Shown: positions 35,247 to 44,247, counted from the first letter of the stretch. The stretch: DNA of 64,000 nucleotides from Litoreibacter albidus (GCF_900107015.1 NZ_FNOI01000002.1:124001-188000); one strand, 5' to 3'. Numbers and translations: made by a program. The notes: generated from the letters alone by a model not told the origin.

Positions 35247-36721
35247 GCGAATTCCCCCTGCACGAACCAGCCCGGGTTTTGTGGGGTGTAAAACAACCAA
35301 AGCCGCCGCCCCTGTTTGGTCTCAACTCGCCAATAATCGCGCAAGCCCGTGCGCCAGTTTTCGTCCGAAAGCCACCATTCCGGCGCAATGCGTTCAGGCC
35401 CCGTGGCGCGCCCCATGGTCAGGGACATGCGCCGCCATCGAAAACGGTTTGGCGGGTGCGGCCCTGTTCCGGCAATTGGTTCTGGTGGAAACAGGCAAAG
35501 CGGGCGTGGATTCGCGCTGCTCCAACCGCTTTGCGGATCAGAATACGCAGCAGGTGCGATAATAAAGCTGCGTTCGGGGATATGGCTGTCAGCGGGTAAG
35601 AAACGCTGAATGTTCTCCAGCCCAATGCGCGTGCCAAGGCGGCTGATCAGATCGTCCAGCTTATCACTAGCACGACCGGACACATGGCTGATCTGCTGCG
35701 CAGGCAAGGATTCGACCTGTGTTGCCTCAAGGCGCAATTGATCAATGCCAAACCCGGCCTCAGCCTCGGACAAGCCCCGCTCGAACAGGGGGAGAATACG
35801 TTTTGCGTCCCGCAAAGGCCGCGCCAGACGTAGTTCGACCTGCTGTTCATCCTGATCGACCCGGCGCAGTATTACGCACAGCATACGGGCGCCCATTTCC
35901 TGCGCTTTCAGCTTGGCACAAAGTTGCACCAGCAACCGTTCGGTACCCGCCATGACATCGCTTAATAATCCAATCGGTTCTGGCAGGGTCATCCGCACGC
36001 CGTAATGTGGAGGGTCAGCAAGCGGTGTGATTTCTTCAGACTGATGGCCTAACGCCTGATCAAGCCGCAGCAAAAGGCCGGGGCCAAAGCGACGTGTCAG
36101 CGGGGCTCGCGCAGCTGATGCCAGATCGCCGATGGTGCGTAACCCAAGCCGTTGCAATGCAACTGACATATCATCACTCAGACGTAGCGCAGCCACTGGC
36201 AAAGGGGCAAGCGTACCAAGCATATCGCGTGCGGGTGCAATTCCCTCGCCATAATGCGCCATTGCCCAACCCGCGCCCCGGGTATCCCCAACCCCGATCC
36301 GCACGGAGACCCCCGCATGGGCCAACCGCCGGCGCATATCCGTGATCATGGCAGGCTCTCCGCCCCAAAGATGCGCCGACCCCGTTATATTGAGCACCAA
36401 CCCGTCACAGCCTTCCAGCCCAACCCAGGGGCAATACCGCATCGCCCAGCGGCGCAGCACATGCAGAAAACGTTCATCTTGCGCAGGATCCGCGGGCGCG
36501 CTTTGCAAACTTGGACAAAACGCACGCGCATCAGCATAAGACATACCCCGATGCAGCCCTTTGCGCGTAGCATCGCCGTTTAGGCAATAAATACGATTGG
36601 CGTTTTTCTGTTTCAGCGTCAGGACAAACGGGGCATCGATCAGGTGTTGGCGTAAAACCCGGTCACTCGCCAGCTGGGGAAACCACAGTGAGACGACGCG
36701 ACGCTGTATCCCATCGGACAT
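35243..36721 (-). CDS. imuB: ImuB, Y-family polymerase-like mutasome protein
   Basis: Non-catalytic Y-family polymerase homolog of about 492 residues; it connects DnaE2 with the beta clamp. N-terminal RRVVSLWFPQLASDRVLRQHLIDAPFVLTLKQKNANRIYCLNGDATRKGLHRGMSYADARAFCPSLQ is characteristic, and the palm acidic residues expected of an active polymerase are not obvious (GCDGLVLNITGSAHLWGGEP replaces the usual D-x-D/E). A C-terminal extension follows residue 350. ATG 36721 overlaps imuA by 59 bp, more than usual; a later start would remove the conserved N-terminus. Confidence 0.94.
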   Translation of the reverse strand: MSDGIQRRVVSLWFPQLASDRVLRQHLIDAPFVLTLKQKNANRIYCLNGDATRKGLHRGMSYADARAFCPSLQSAPADPAQDERFLHVLRRWAMRYCPWVGLEGCDGLVLNITGSAHLWGGEPAMITDMRRRLAHAGVSVRIGVGDTRGAGWAMAHYGEGIAPARDMLGTLAPLPVAALRLSDDMSVALQRLGLRTIGDLASAARAPLTRRFGPGLLLRLDQALGHQSEEITPLADPPHYGVRMTLPEPIGLLSDVMAGTERLLVQLCAKLKAQEMGARMLCVILRRVDQDEQQVELRLARPLRDAKRILPLFERGLSEAEAGFGIDQLRLEATQVESLPAQQISHVSGRASDKLDDLISRLGTRIGLENIQRFLPADSHIPERSFIIAPAAYSDPQSGWSSANPRPLCLFPPEPIAGTGPHPPNRFRWRRMSLTMGRATGPERIAPEWWLSDENWRTGLRDYWRVETKQGRRLWLFYTPQNPGWFVQGEFA

Positions 36722-37217
36722 ACCAAACCCCCAATGTTCCCGATTTGTTCTTAATAAGCTCCCACTTTTGCAGAGTCGAGTCTTTAACATCAAAAGCCGG
36801 GCTACAGCGCCACCGGCTTTCGACCGCATTACTGCCCATGCCTTCGGGGATAATGGCCAACCCCGTTGCTTTTCCATCCCGCGCAGCCAGTTGCAGCCGC
36901 CGCCCTTCGGTTAGGCCAATGGGCTGGCTCAACGTGATCACAACAAGGGCGACAGCATTCGAGCGCAAGGCCTCTTCGGTGACAGCCAAAACATCCTTCT
37001 GGTCTTTGGTGTCGCAGATGGTCAGGGTCGCAGGATCAATGAAATCAGAAAACCCGCTGGGATTAAGCTGCACAGCACCCCAAGCTTCGCGCACCCAAAG
37101 CATCTGCCCCCCCAATCGCGCCGCCAGCGCAAAGGCAAAACCGTAGGCACCGGACCCGCAAACTTCATGGGTACGGGCACCGGCAGGTGGAAAGACATGT
37201 AGAAAAGGGCTGTACAT
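36663..37217 (-). CDS. imuA: ImuA, RecA/SulA-like mutasome accessory protein
   Basis: Protein of 184 residues, distant RecA relative that interacts with ImuB. AGARTHEVCGSGAYGFAFALAARLGGQMLWVREAWGAVQLNPSGFSDFIDPATL and VALVVITLSQPIGLTEGRRLQLAARDGKATGLAIIPEGMGSNAVESRWRC match the alphaproteobacterial ImuA layout. It is shorter than many homologs at the N-terminus, and an in-frame TAA 12 bp upstream excludes extension. No clear ribosome site and no canonical GTTC-N7-GTTC LexA box upstream, only a single GTTC at -9. Confidence 0.88.
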   Translation of the reverse strand: MYSPFLHVFPPAGARTHEVCGSGAYGFAFALAARLGGQMLWVREAWGAVQLNPSGFSDFIDPATLTICDTKDQKDVLAVTEEALRSNAVALVVITLSQPIGLTEGRRLQLAARDGKATGLAIIPEGMGSNAVESRWRCSPAFDVKDSTLQKWELIKNKSGTLGVWYVRWDTASRRLTVVSPAGE

Positions 37218-37361
37218 ACGTGAACTTTAGCAGCTGATTATCGTATTGGGAAATACAGGAACGTCACCAATGCGGCCCTTGGCGCAATTGACGCGGCTTC
37301 CAAGATCACATTTATCGCTTCCTCTACTATGTCTTGAATACTCGTTTTTCCTCACCCCAGA

Positions 37362-37593
37362 GAGGTCGTCCGCCACCGCTGCAACAACCGGCGCGGCATC
37401 AACCCCGAGCAACTGGTCGCGAGACCCCATGCGGACAACTTGCAAGATGAGTAAGTACGACTTTCGAGCGAATGGGGTCGACTTCGCGATGCTCTGATTA
37501 GGCCCGAGGCCTTGCCCTTGATCAGCGCCATTCTCAGCACCCGTTCCTCCCACAGACAGCAGGGGGAGCACCCTCGGCACCCGCCCGAACTGG
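37362..37593 (+). pseudogene. Degenerate tail of the tRNA-Gln element family with HNH remnant
   Basis: This stretch aligns with the end of the HNH gene and the non-coding tail found at 53949-54162: EVVRHRCNNRRGINPEQLVA (one reading frame), then after a shift DFRANGVDF, then cccgttcctcccacagacagc and cccgaactgg. Many substitutions and small indels have destroyed the HNH frame. The similarity ends exactly where the IS3 element begins at 37594. It is an old copy of the element end still visible at 51.6 and 54 kb. Confidence 0.75.
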
Positions 37594-37654
37594 TGCCCTG
37601 CGCCCCAAGTTTCTTCCAGCCTTGCGCGGAGTCCTTGGGTTTAAATCTTTGGCG

Positions 37655-38417
37655 CTAGGCCGCCATCTTGTCCATGGCCTTTCTCTGCAAGAATTCCATC
37701 GGCGTCAGGTTTCCCAATGCTGAATGTGGTCGGCGCCAGTTGTAATCCTCCTGCCATTCTTCAAGTGTTTTGCGGGCATCGCGCAATGTTCCAAACAGCG
37801 TTTCGTTGAGGCATTCGTCTCGAAGCTTGTCGTTGAAGCTTTCAATGAAGCCGTTCTGCTGAGGCTTCCCAGGCGCGATATAATGCCAATCGATGCCGGT
37901 TTCCTGAACCCATTTGAGGATCGCCATACTGGTGAACTCAGTGCCGTTGTCTGAAACTATTGTCGTCGGCATGCCCCGTTCAGCAATCACGCGATCCAAC
38001 TCACGCGCGACCCGTTGGCCAGACAGTGACGTGTCGGCCACCAGCACCAAGTTCTCGCGACTGAAGTCATCAACGACTGCAAGAATGCGGAAGCGGCGAC
38101 CGTCTGTCAGCGCGTCGGACACGAAGTCCAAGCTCCAGCGTTGGTTCGGCCCATCCGGCAGCACAATGGGCTTCCTTGTGCCCAAAGCACGCTTTCTGCC
38201 ACCTCTGCGGCGCACCTGCAGCTTCTCTTCGGTATAGATGCGCCTGACTTTCTTGTGGTTCACAGCAAAACCTTCCCGCGCGATCATCACGTGGACGCGA
38301 CAGATACCTCACCGTTGACCGATCAACCTGAAGCACTTCACACGCCCGCCGCTGACTGACCTGATGAGCGTCCATCAGATGCGCCACCGCTTTCCGCTTC
38401 CCAACGGGCGTCACCAT
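37655..38417 (-). pseudogene. IS3-family transposase OrfB with internal deletion
   Basis: The N-terminal frame ([35 protein letters not shown]) ends near 38300, and the rest continues in another frame from [20 protein letters not shown] to the end, with the rve integrase core intact: [39 protein letters not shown] and [17 protein letters not shown] give the DDE residues. Normal OrfB proteins have roughly 25 more residues between YLSR and HVMIAR; their loss shifts the frame and inactivates the gene. Confidence 0.85.
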
Positions 38418-38673
38418 TTTTTGAATTGATGTCTCGCAACATTGCGTTGTCCAACATCTGTTCTGCGAGCAGCTTCTTCAGCTTGCCGTTCTCGTCTTCC
38501 AACGCTCGCAGCCGCTTCGCATCGGACGGCTCCATGCCACCATACTCCGACTTATACTTGTAGAACGTCGCCGAGCTGATCCCGTGTCGCCGACATACGT
38601 CAGCGGTCTTCTCACCAGCTTCCTGCTCCTTGATCATCGCAATGATCTGTTCGTCTGTAAATCGTGCCTTCAT
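38338..38673 (-). CDS. IS3-family transposase OrfA
   Basis: Helix-turn-helix protein of 111 residues. KARFTDEQIIAMIKEQEAGEKTADVCRRHGISSATFYKYKSEYGGMEPSDAKRLRALEDENGKLKKLLAEQMLDNAMLRDI is the canonical IS3 OrfA: an HTH followed by a leucine-zipper helix. Normally OrfB is made by frameshift onto this protein. Appears intact, but its partner is deleted. Confidence 0.9.
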   Translation of the reverse strand: MKARFTDEQIIAMIKEQEAGEKTADVCRRHGISSATFYKYKSEYGGMEPSDAKRLRALEDENGKLKKLLAEQMLDNAMLRDINSKNGDARWEAESGGASDGRSSGQSAAGV

Positions 38674-38901
38674 TTGTCCGTCCTCTTGTTGGGCAGACTC
38701 TACACAAATCTGGAGGAGTTTTAGGGGCTCAGGTCACTTCTTACGTTAGAGCATCCAAGATGGTTAGAGTTTCGCGGTGCTCGCATGCATTCCAGTTCAT
38801 TCTGCGGCCCTTACCGGACATTCGCTAAGCGGTATTTTCTGCGGTGCGGCTAACTACGAACTGCCATGAGGTGAGGCATGTTACCATTAGAGGCGAATGT
38901 T

Positions 38902-39771
38902 TCAACGCAACTTCGGTGGGGGCGTTTGTGGTCGGTAGAAGGCAGAGCGTTCTCCATCAATCACAAAATACCGGAGTTCCAGGTCCGGCGCCTTATGCAC
39001 GACCTGCCGCCAACTTTGGCATCCATACTTGGTAGGCAGTTGCTCGGGATGCCGCTCGGTGATCCATTTTTCAGCCTCGGCCAGCGGTGCCCATCCATCG
39101 CGAACCAAAGCCTCGAACGCCTCCCGCAAAGCGCTCACTATACCTGCGGCAAACCAGTTTACGGTCCCATCGGAAGAAATCCCATTAATAAAACAGTCTA
39201 TGACGGCTTGCGACTGCATAGCTTCTGCCACCGCCTGGCGTACTTTTTGCATATCTTCAGCCCAATCCTGAAGCTGCGCTAGGTGTTGGTCGATGCGACT
39301 GTAAGCTGTCACCAAGGCATCTTGCGCTCCACGGCATCCATCTACACTCCCGATGTTATGCTGGTCGATGAAGTGATGAACCAGATTATTCCTAAGATCG
39401 ACCAGTTCCTTCAGTTCACACTCGACCCGCGCGAAGTCCGCGACCGGAAGGTGAACCGCCATATGTATGGCGAACCCGTCGGGGGTTTCGGGTGACTCGA
39501 TCATCGCGTCTTCGGGTGGTCTAATTTCATCGGCCACAACATATGATCCGATGAGCTCGCCAACTAGAGAGCCAAGCGTCTTGCGGGCCGCGCCATCAAT
39601 TCGTGCGGTGCGAATCTGCTCCAAGTCATGAATCGGTCCTGAGAGGCTATGATGCGCCACCAAAACCTTGATCAACCGTTCATACTGTTGCAATCGCAAC
39701 ATACATCGGCCCAGCAATCGTTGGACTTCTTGCTGTAGTTGAGGCAAATCTTCGTCACTCAGCGACGTCAA
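38902..39771 (-). CDS. OST-HTH/LOTUS domain protein with HEPN-like region
   Basis: Cytoplasmic protein of 289 residues. The C-terminal 75 residues (ALREAFEALVRDGWAPLAEAEKWITERHPEQLPTKYGCQSWRQVVHKAPDLELRYFVIDGERSAFYRP) form an OST-HTH/LOTUS domain, an RNA-binding winged helix (in other systems it binds G-rich or G4 RNA). The N-terminal 170 residues are helical and contain DLRNNLVHHF, where Arg127 and His132 make an R-x4-H motif as in HEPN ribonucleases. Family homologs are poorly characterised. It lies alone between the IS3 element and the toxin locus, so an RNA-cutting stress or defence role is possible but unproven. Confidence 0.75.
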   Translation of the reverse strand: MTSLSDEDLPQLQQEVQRLLGRCMLRLQQYERLIKVLVAHHSLSGPIHDLEQIRTARIDGAARKTLGSLVGELIGSYVVADEIRPPEDAMIESPETPDGFAIHMAVHLPVADFARVECELKELVDLRNNLVHHFIDQHNIGSVDGCRGAQDALVTAYSRIDQHLAQLQDWAEDMQKVRQAVAEAMQSQAVIDCFINGISSDGTVNWFAAGIVSALREAFEALVRDGWAPLAEAEKWITERHPEQLPTKYGCQSWRQVVHKAPDLELRYFVIDGERSAFYRPQTPPPKLR

Positions 39772-40176
39772 GGCATCACCCTAGTTTGTTTAAGTTAGGT
39801 GCAACTATATCGGGGTGTTGCGGAATGTCTTGCCCCTCTTATAGGCGTTTAGAAGGCTCTGCCCCAAACGGCCCATTGCTGCCGTTGGCCGAGTGTAACT
39901 GCGCCGCACCGCGGCTTCCCCGAAGCAGGCATTGGCAAGGGAGTGCAGCATGCTGAAGATTCGATGGCAGGTGCGCGGACAAAGCAACTATGCCGTCATA
40001 TTGCCCCATCATCTCTTCATATTGAGAGAGGGCGGTGACATTGCTAATTCAATGGCTGTGATATGCGCTTTGGTCATAAAAAAATCGCACCTAAGGTAAG
40101 GCATTCCTCCATTGAAGATACTCAATGAAAGGCGGAAGGCTGGACTTAATTTTAGCACTTTCTGGCGATTTTTTGA
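39772..40176. other. Intergenic stretch, no gene seen
   Basis: 405 bp upstream of the LOTUS gene and of the toxin locus. A 60-residue minus-strand reading frame at 39805-39987 has no recognisable family or ribosome site and is left out. The right half is AT-rich (aaaaaatcgcacctaagg), suitable for divergent promoters. Confidence 0.4.
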
Positions 40177-41235
40177 GTGAATACAAGTGATTTTGACGTT
40201 TGGACCACTGGGCTCGGAGCCAATACTCCGAGCATTGACGCATCCTATGGGCTTTCGCGTCATGAGCCACTTGATGTTACGCCATTACGCGCTCAATTCG
40301 GGCAAGGTTCAGAGGTATTTGTACCAGACGCATTAAAGAAGCCGCTTTTTGGCATGCTGAGCGAAATCACCGAAACAACCCAACTATTCACTTACGCAAT
40401 TCTTGACGCTGCCAAAGTGGTGGGACTGCCCGAGCTTCTCGCCACGTCAGGACTAGAGCACCGATGCTTCTATAAGGGCGATACGTTTGATCAGCTTGGC
40501 GACGTGGCTCCTTGGATTGTGCGCCTTGAGGCTGAGAACCGATTGACCCAAAACCTCTTCACCCAAGGCGATGCACCTTGGAATCTTTGGGATAATGAGG
40601 CTGGTATCTTTCTTCGATCTTCCCAAAGCCTCGACATTTTATGGCAGCACTTTCGGAAGTTTACCAAGGTTCAAAACAGTTCTGGCGAGTCGGTGTATTT
40701 CCGCTATTGGGAACCGCACGTGGCGCGAGCGTATCTCGGTGTCGGTGGCTCAGATGCCCTCGGCAGCCCGCCGTTCTTTCACAATTCAAACGGCAAAGTA
40801 GTTGACGCAGTAATCTGTTGTGGCACGCAAGATGTCTCGACGGTTCACCGTGCGCCTGAGACTTCTGCCGAGACAGGCTACAAGTTGACGCCTGCGCAGG
40901 AGCGTGCACTGATCCAAGGCGAAGAACGTCGGCGACGTGCCGATATCGCAACCGCTTTGCGTAAGTGCTTTCCAGATCAAACCGAAGACGTGCCACAAGG
41001 CCAGTTGATCGACAATGTTGGGCGGGTTGCCGTGCGTATGGGCGCTTATGGCATACGCCAAGTGCGCAACATCCATGTGCTTGCCAGTTGGCAGCTGTTT
41101 TATGGCGACCTGTTTGAGCGGCGCGATCCTAACGGCAATCTTTATAACATCTGTCGCTCGGGATTGGGCGAAGACGCCAAGTTGGTTCAAATGCAAAGCC
41201 GTATGGATGCGCTGCATAGCGCAGGGGTGATCTAG
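40177..41235 (+). CDS. DUF4123 domain protein, T6SS effector adaptor (Tap-like)
   Basis: Protein of 352 residues starting at GTG. The DUF4123 domain spans about residues 65-185 (LFTYAILDAAKVVGLPELLATSGLEHRCFYKGDTFDQLGDVAPWIVRLE...FLRSSQSLDILWQHFRKFTKVQNSSGESVYFRYWEPHVARAYL), with the C-terminal helical region after it. Such adaptors load a specific effector onto VgrG of the type VI secretion spike. The next gene starts immediately after its stop codon (TAG then ATG at 41236), the usual adaptor-effector arrangement. No vgrG, hcp or T6SS structural gene is in the window, so the apparatus must be encoded elsewhere. Confidence 0.88.
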   Translation: MNTSDFDVWTTGLGANTPSIDASYGLSRHEPLDVTPLRAQFGQGSEVFVPDALKKPLFGMLSEITETTQLFTYAILDAAKVVGLPELLATSGLEHRCFYKGDTFDQLGDVAPWIVRLEAENRLTQNLFTQGDAPWNLWDNEAGIFLRSSQSLDILWQHFRKFTKVQNSSGESVYFRYWEPHVARAYLGVGGSDALGSPPFFHNSNGKVVDAVICCGTQDVSTVHRAPETSAETGYKLTPAQERALIQGEERRRRADIATALRKCFPDQTEDVPQGQLIDNVGRVAVRMGAYGIRQVRNIHVLASWQLFYGDLFERRDPNGNLYNICRSGLGEDAKLVQMQSRMDALHSAGVI

Positions 41236-42926
41236 ATGGCCGATGGCAACCTAAGGACGCCCAGCCCCAGCACGGTAGCGGCACAAGCCCAAGCGGGTGC
41301 GCCCGTGTCGCAAGGCGAGATGGACCGTATCTGTTGCCTTGTTCGGGGCAAATCATGGTCGAGGCCTGCTATGTGGACGCTTGGAATACACCGCTAACCG
41401 ACGCCTGTGTAAAGGTCGAGGATTCAACCGGCGTGGTGGTTGACGGGGCGATCCGAACCGAACCGCTAGCTGCCCATGGCCAAAGGGACGGCGATGCGCC
41501 AACTGCGCCGCTTATGACGATGGGAACCACGCCGCTCATTGAAGTGGCTCATGGGATCACGGACGTGTCGCTCGTGGCGCAAGGAGCGGGCGGCGAGGCC
41601 GACAGCGGCATGGATGACCTTGGCGCGGCACTTACGGCATTTCGGGATGATGCCCTTACGAAGCTGCAACCTTACGTGGCCGAATGGGAGGCCAAAGGCC
41701 TCCTGTCCATCCCAGAGGCCCGATTGCGCGGAATCGGCAAAGGTCTGTCGTCGTGGTACGAAGGCGAAGCCAGTTTTTGGGGAGGGGTCAGCGAAAAAGC
41801 GATCTCGGCCTACCAAAGCGCAAAAGGTCTGGCCGAAGACGCGGGCGAGGCTTTTGATGCATATGTCGCGCGCCAAACGCCCATGGAACAAAACCTAATA
41901 AAATGGGGCGGTCCCCTCGGCGCGGTCTATGTCTTCGGCACATCACTGGGCGAAACCGCTTTTGAGGCCGTCTCGGACCTTATCGATGGCATCGATGACC
42001 TGTCCGATTATATCGACACCATCATGGCGGCGATGCGCAATCTGGCGTCTGGCACCGTAGACCTGATGGAGGCCGCGCTCGACACTTTGCGCGACTTGCC
42101 GGGCGATTTGGGCAGTCTCTTCGCGCAGTTGATCGACAACGGCCAAGACTGGATCGAGCGCATGGTACTCATCGCCAGCGAGACCTCGGCCTTCGAGAAC
42201 GTCTTCCACGTCATCATGTCGGTGGCCATGAACATGGTGCCGAACTTCTGGTCCGAGATGGTTGGCGTGGTCACAGGTTTCATCTTGCCCGAGGTGCTGA
42301 TCGAGATCGTTTTGGCCGTCATCGCGGCCCTAACGGGGGCCGGCGTGGCGCTTCTGTCGGGGCGGTTTGTTGCGTTCATCGGCAAGCTGCGGGGCATGGC
42401 TAGGAAGGCGGCAAGCCTCGGTGTGCTGGCCGATATCCTCGACGCGTTCCGCAAAGCCATCGCCGCATTGGCCAAAATTGGCAAAGGTCTGCACGATGAA
42501 CTAGAAGCGGCCACTCGTGCTGGGGCCGACGGTGTGGCGCGCATTCGGCGGCGGTTGAACCAGTATAAGGTGGAGGTTGATCCGAATACGCTTGGGATGA
42601 ATGGCGGGAACATTCGGATTGTGCGGAAGGTCGGAAATCCGCGTATTCTGGATGGTAATGCGAAAAAGGGATGGGAACATATTCAGAAACGTCATATGCC
42701 TCCAGACGGTGAAGCAGATTTGTTCGCTCCAGGAACTACAAGAGAGCAGTTACAGCAAGCATCGGATGAAATTGTTCAGAAGGGTGTAAGAACTTCTTCA
42801 CCAACACGACCGGTTCAGGTTTTTGAAAGAAGGATGATCATTAACGGGTTGCGGGCAAACTATCGTGTCGTAGTTGATACAGTCGATGATTCCGTTGTTA
42901 CAATATTCCCTGTTCTTGGAGGCTAA
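41236..42926 (+). CDS. T6SS-type polymorphic toxin effector, apparent frameshift near the N-terminus
   Basis: Effector of roughly 560 residues. The first segment (MADGNLRTPSPSTVAAQAQAGAPVSQGEMDRICCL) begins at 41236, directly after the adaptor stop; the sequence continues in the +2 frame with SGQIMVEACYVDAWNTPLTDACVKVED from about 41340 to 42926. One extra base near 41338-41345 would join them. Middle: a helical linker, then long hydrophobic helices (FWSEMVGVVTGFILPEVLIEIVLAVIAALTGAGVALLSG) that may insert in the target membrane. The C-terminal 125 residues after RIRRRLNQYK form a small toxin domain with WEHIQKRH and a final VVVDTVDDSVVTIFP, resembling BECR-type ribonuclease toxins; activity is inferred. 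An in-frame ATG at 41355 would give a shortened protein. Confidence 0.7.
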
Positions 42927-42928
42927 TC

Positions 42929-43345
42929 ATGACATTTGAAGTCCGCATTGAAGATCCGCCGCCAGCATCTGGCTTTGATATTGGAGAACTCCTTCTCACT
43001 TGTCCGCTGACTAGTAGACGAAGCACTCCCCAGCCCAATCGAAAATGCTACATGGTTTATGTAGAATTAAGTGTTTTGGTTGATCAGGCAGTCTCGGCGA
43101 AAATCAACAAGACGATTAACCCGTATGTCCTTCCCAGCGGGAGCAAGGTTACGTTTGATGGGAAAGGGGATTTGGCGGTGCTTGAGTTTCCAGACCTTAA
43201 TTTGACGCAGAGCTTAGATGAGGCAATTCACGACTTGAGAGATATCTTGGCGAGCAGTGTGGAAACTCTTCAAAAGGGAGCTAGCGAAGATGATGTGATG
43301 CTAGGACAGCTTCGTGATGGTTTGTTGAGCAGCGAAGGTATATGA
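42929..43345 (+). CDS. Putative cognate immunity protein of the effector
   Basis: 138-residue cytoplasmic protein, 2 bp after the effector and in the same direction, hence almost certainly its immunity protein. No named family is recognised. The central block KCYMVYVELSVLVDQAVSAKINKTINPYVLPSGSKVTFDG is shared in pattern with the second immunity gene at 45207 (YVEL, A-x-I-N, Y-x-LP-G-S). Base composition is more AT-rich than the chromosomal genes, typical of transferred immunity genes. Confidence 0.65.
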   Translation: MTFEVRIEDPPPASGFDIGELLLTCPLTSRRSTPQPNRKCYMVYVELSVLVDQAVSAKINKTINPYVLPSGSKVTFDGKGDLAVLEFPDLNLTQSLDEAIHDLRDILASSVETLQKGASEDDVMLGQLRDGLLSSEGI

Positions 43346-43715
43346 CGCCGCCATTGCAGAGGTAAGCTCGGCAATGGCGGCGTGGTATCCTAACAAAAAG
43401 GGCGCCAAATCAGTACATGGTGAAGATGGCGTTCCGTTTCGGAATGGACGACCGGACTTTAGCAAATAGTCCAAGGGTGAGATCGAGTTTGAACCGGGTG
43501 TTTTGAACAGAAGTGACGTTGATTTCTCTCGGGTTTATGAACAAGTCAAGACCGCCAAGGGCTTGTCATCTAACGAGGCTGCACGGCAATATTTGAGCAA
43601 CGCGGGACTGACACCCCACCATCTGAGTGATACCGTAAACCAATCGATACCAAGCAAACTCCATGGCAATATTCCGCACATTGGGTCGGCATCAGATATG
43701 CGAGGAGGTTTGTGA
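43344..43715 (+). pseudogene. Decayed LHH-type nuclease toxin C-terminal cassette
   Basis: One frame gives DAAIAEVSSAMAAWYPNKKGAKSVHGEDGVPFRNGRPDFSK, a TAG at 43467-43469, and then SKGEIEFEPGVLNRSDVDFSRVYEQVKTAKGLSS...AGLTPHHLSDTVNQSIPSKLHGNIPHIGSASDMRGG. The GVPF-x-N-G-x-PDF-S and T-P-H-H-L motifs belong to the LHH branch of HNH/Endo VII nuclease toxins. Homologs usually have Y where the stop lies (DFSKYSKGE), so a nonsense change is likely. It lacks any N-terminal delivery part and is an orphan cassette. The next gene, ATG at 43717, is its probable immunity gene. Confidence 0.7.
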
Positions 43716-43716
43716 G

Positions 43717-44247
43717 ATGGCACTATCAAGTAACGTGGCTTTAATTCCTTCGCTGTTAGATCACGATGCCCTGTTGTTACCCCTCGATCAGGTAGTGGCA
43801 CGTCTCAACGTACGAATTCCAAGTGAATATCTTCGTTTGATTGCGCCTGAGAACAGAGCCGTCATGTTCGATAAGGCGACAGAAATAAAGCCATTGATGC
43901 CAAGCCCTTTAACTTCAAAAACGGGCTTCCAATCTGTACTTACCCTATTTGGGTTGTCTGACGGTGATCATGGAATAATGAAGAATTTTCAGCGTCTCAA
44001 TGGACGGCTAGAAAGCAAGTATGTTCCGATTGCAGAAGATGGCCTTGGTAACTTGTACATGCTGGATGCCAAAACCAAACAGATCGTTTTTTGGCATCAC
44101 GAATGCCCCGACGGTGAGAATAGCCCAACGGCCTATACAGTGGTTGCGGAAAATATATCAAGTTTTATTGCAGGCTTACAACCTGCCAAAAATCCAAAAG
44201 ATGTGGATCTTAGCGCTGGTGTGAAGCGAGTCCAATTTGACTTCTAG
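43717..44247 (+). CDS. SUKH (SMI1/KNR4) family immunity protein
   Basis: 176-residue protein of the SUKH superfamily. VARLNVRIPSEYLRLI near residue 30 and VPIAEDGLGNLYMLDAKTKQIVFWHHECPDGENSPTAYTVVAENISSFIAGL are the two characteristic blocks. ATG 43717 is supported by gaggagg at 43702-43708. Immunity to the LHH-type nuclease toxin just upstream is expected; since that toxin is broken, it may persist as protection against kin. Confidence 0.85.
   Translation: MALSSNVALIPSLLDHDALLLPLDQVVARLNVRIPSEYLRLIAPENRAVMFDKATEIKPLMPSPLTSKTGFQSVLTLFGLSDGDHGIMKNFQRLNGRLESKYVPIAEDGLGNLYMLDAKTKQIVFWHHECPDGENSPTAYTVVAENISSFIAGLQPAKNPKDVDLSAGVKRVQFDF

Larger units (their letters stand above)
37594..38736 (-). 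mobile_element. IS3-family insertion sequence, inactive
   Basis: About 1.14 kb with imperfect terminal inverted repeats: TGCCCTGCGCCCCAAGTTTC at the left end (37594) against TGACCTGAGCCCCTAAAACT read inward from 38736. It carries the two overlapping IS3 genes on the minus strand. The second gene has an internal deletion, so it should not move on its own. No convincing target-site duplication (ggg/tgg on the left, ctt on the right). Confidence 0.7.

Noticed and set aside
37200-37260. Search for a LexA box upstream of imuA
   Set aside because: Only one GTTC is present (GTTCACGTATGTACA); the second half-site at the right spacing is missing.
39805-39987. 60-residue minus-strand frame
   Set aside because: No ribosome site, no family, atypical composition; left as intergenic.
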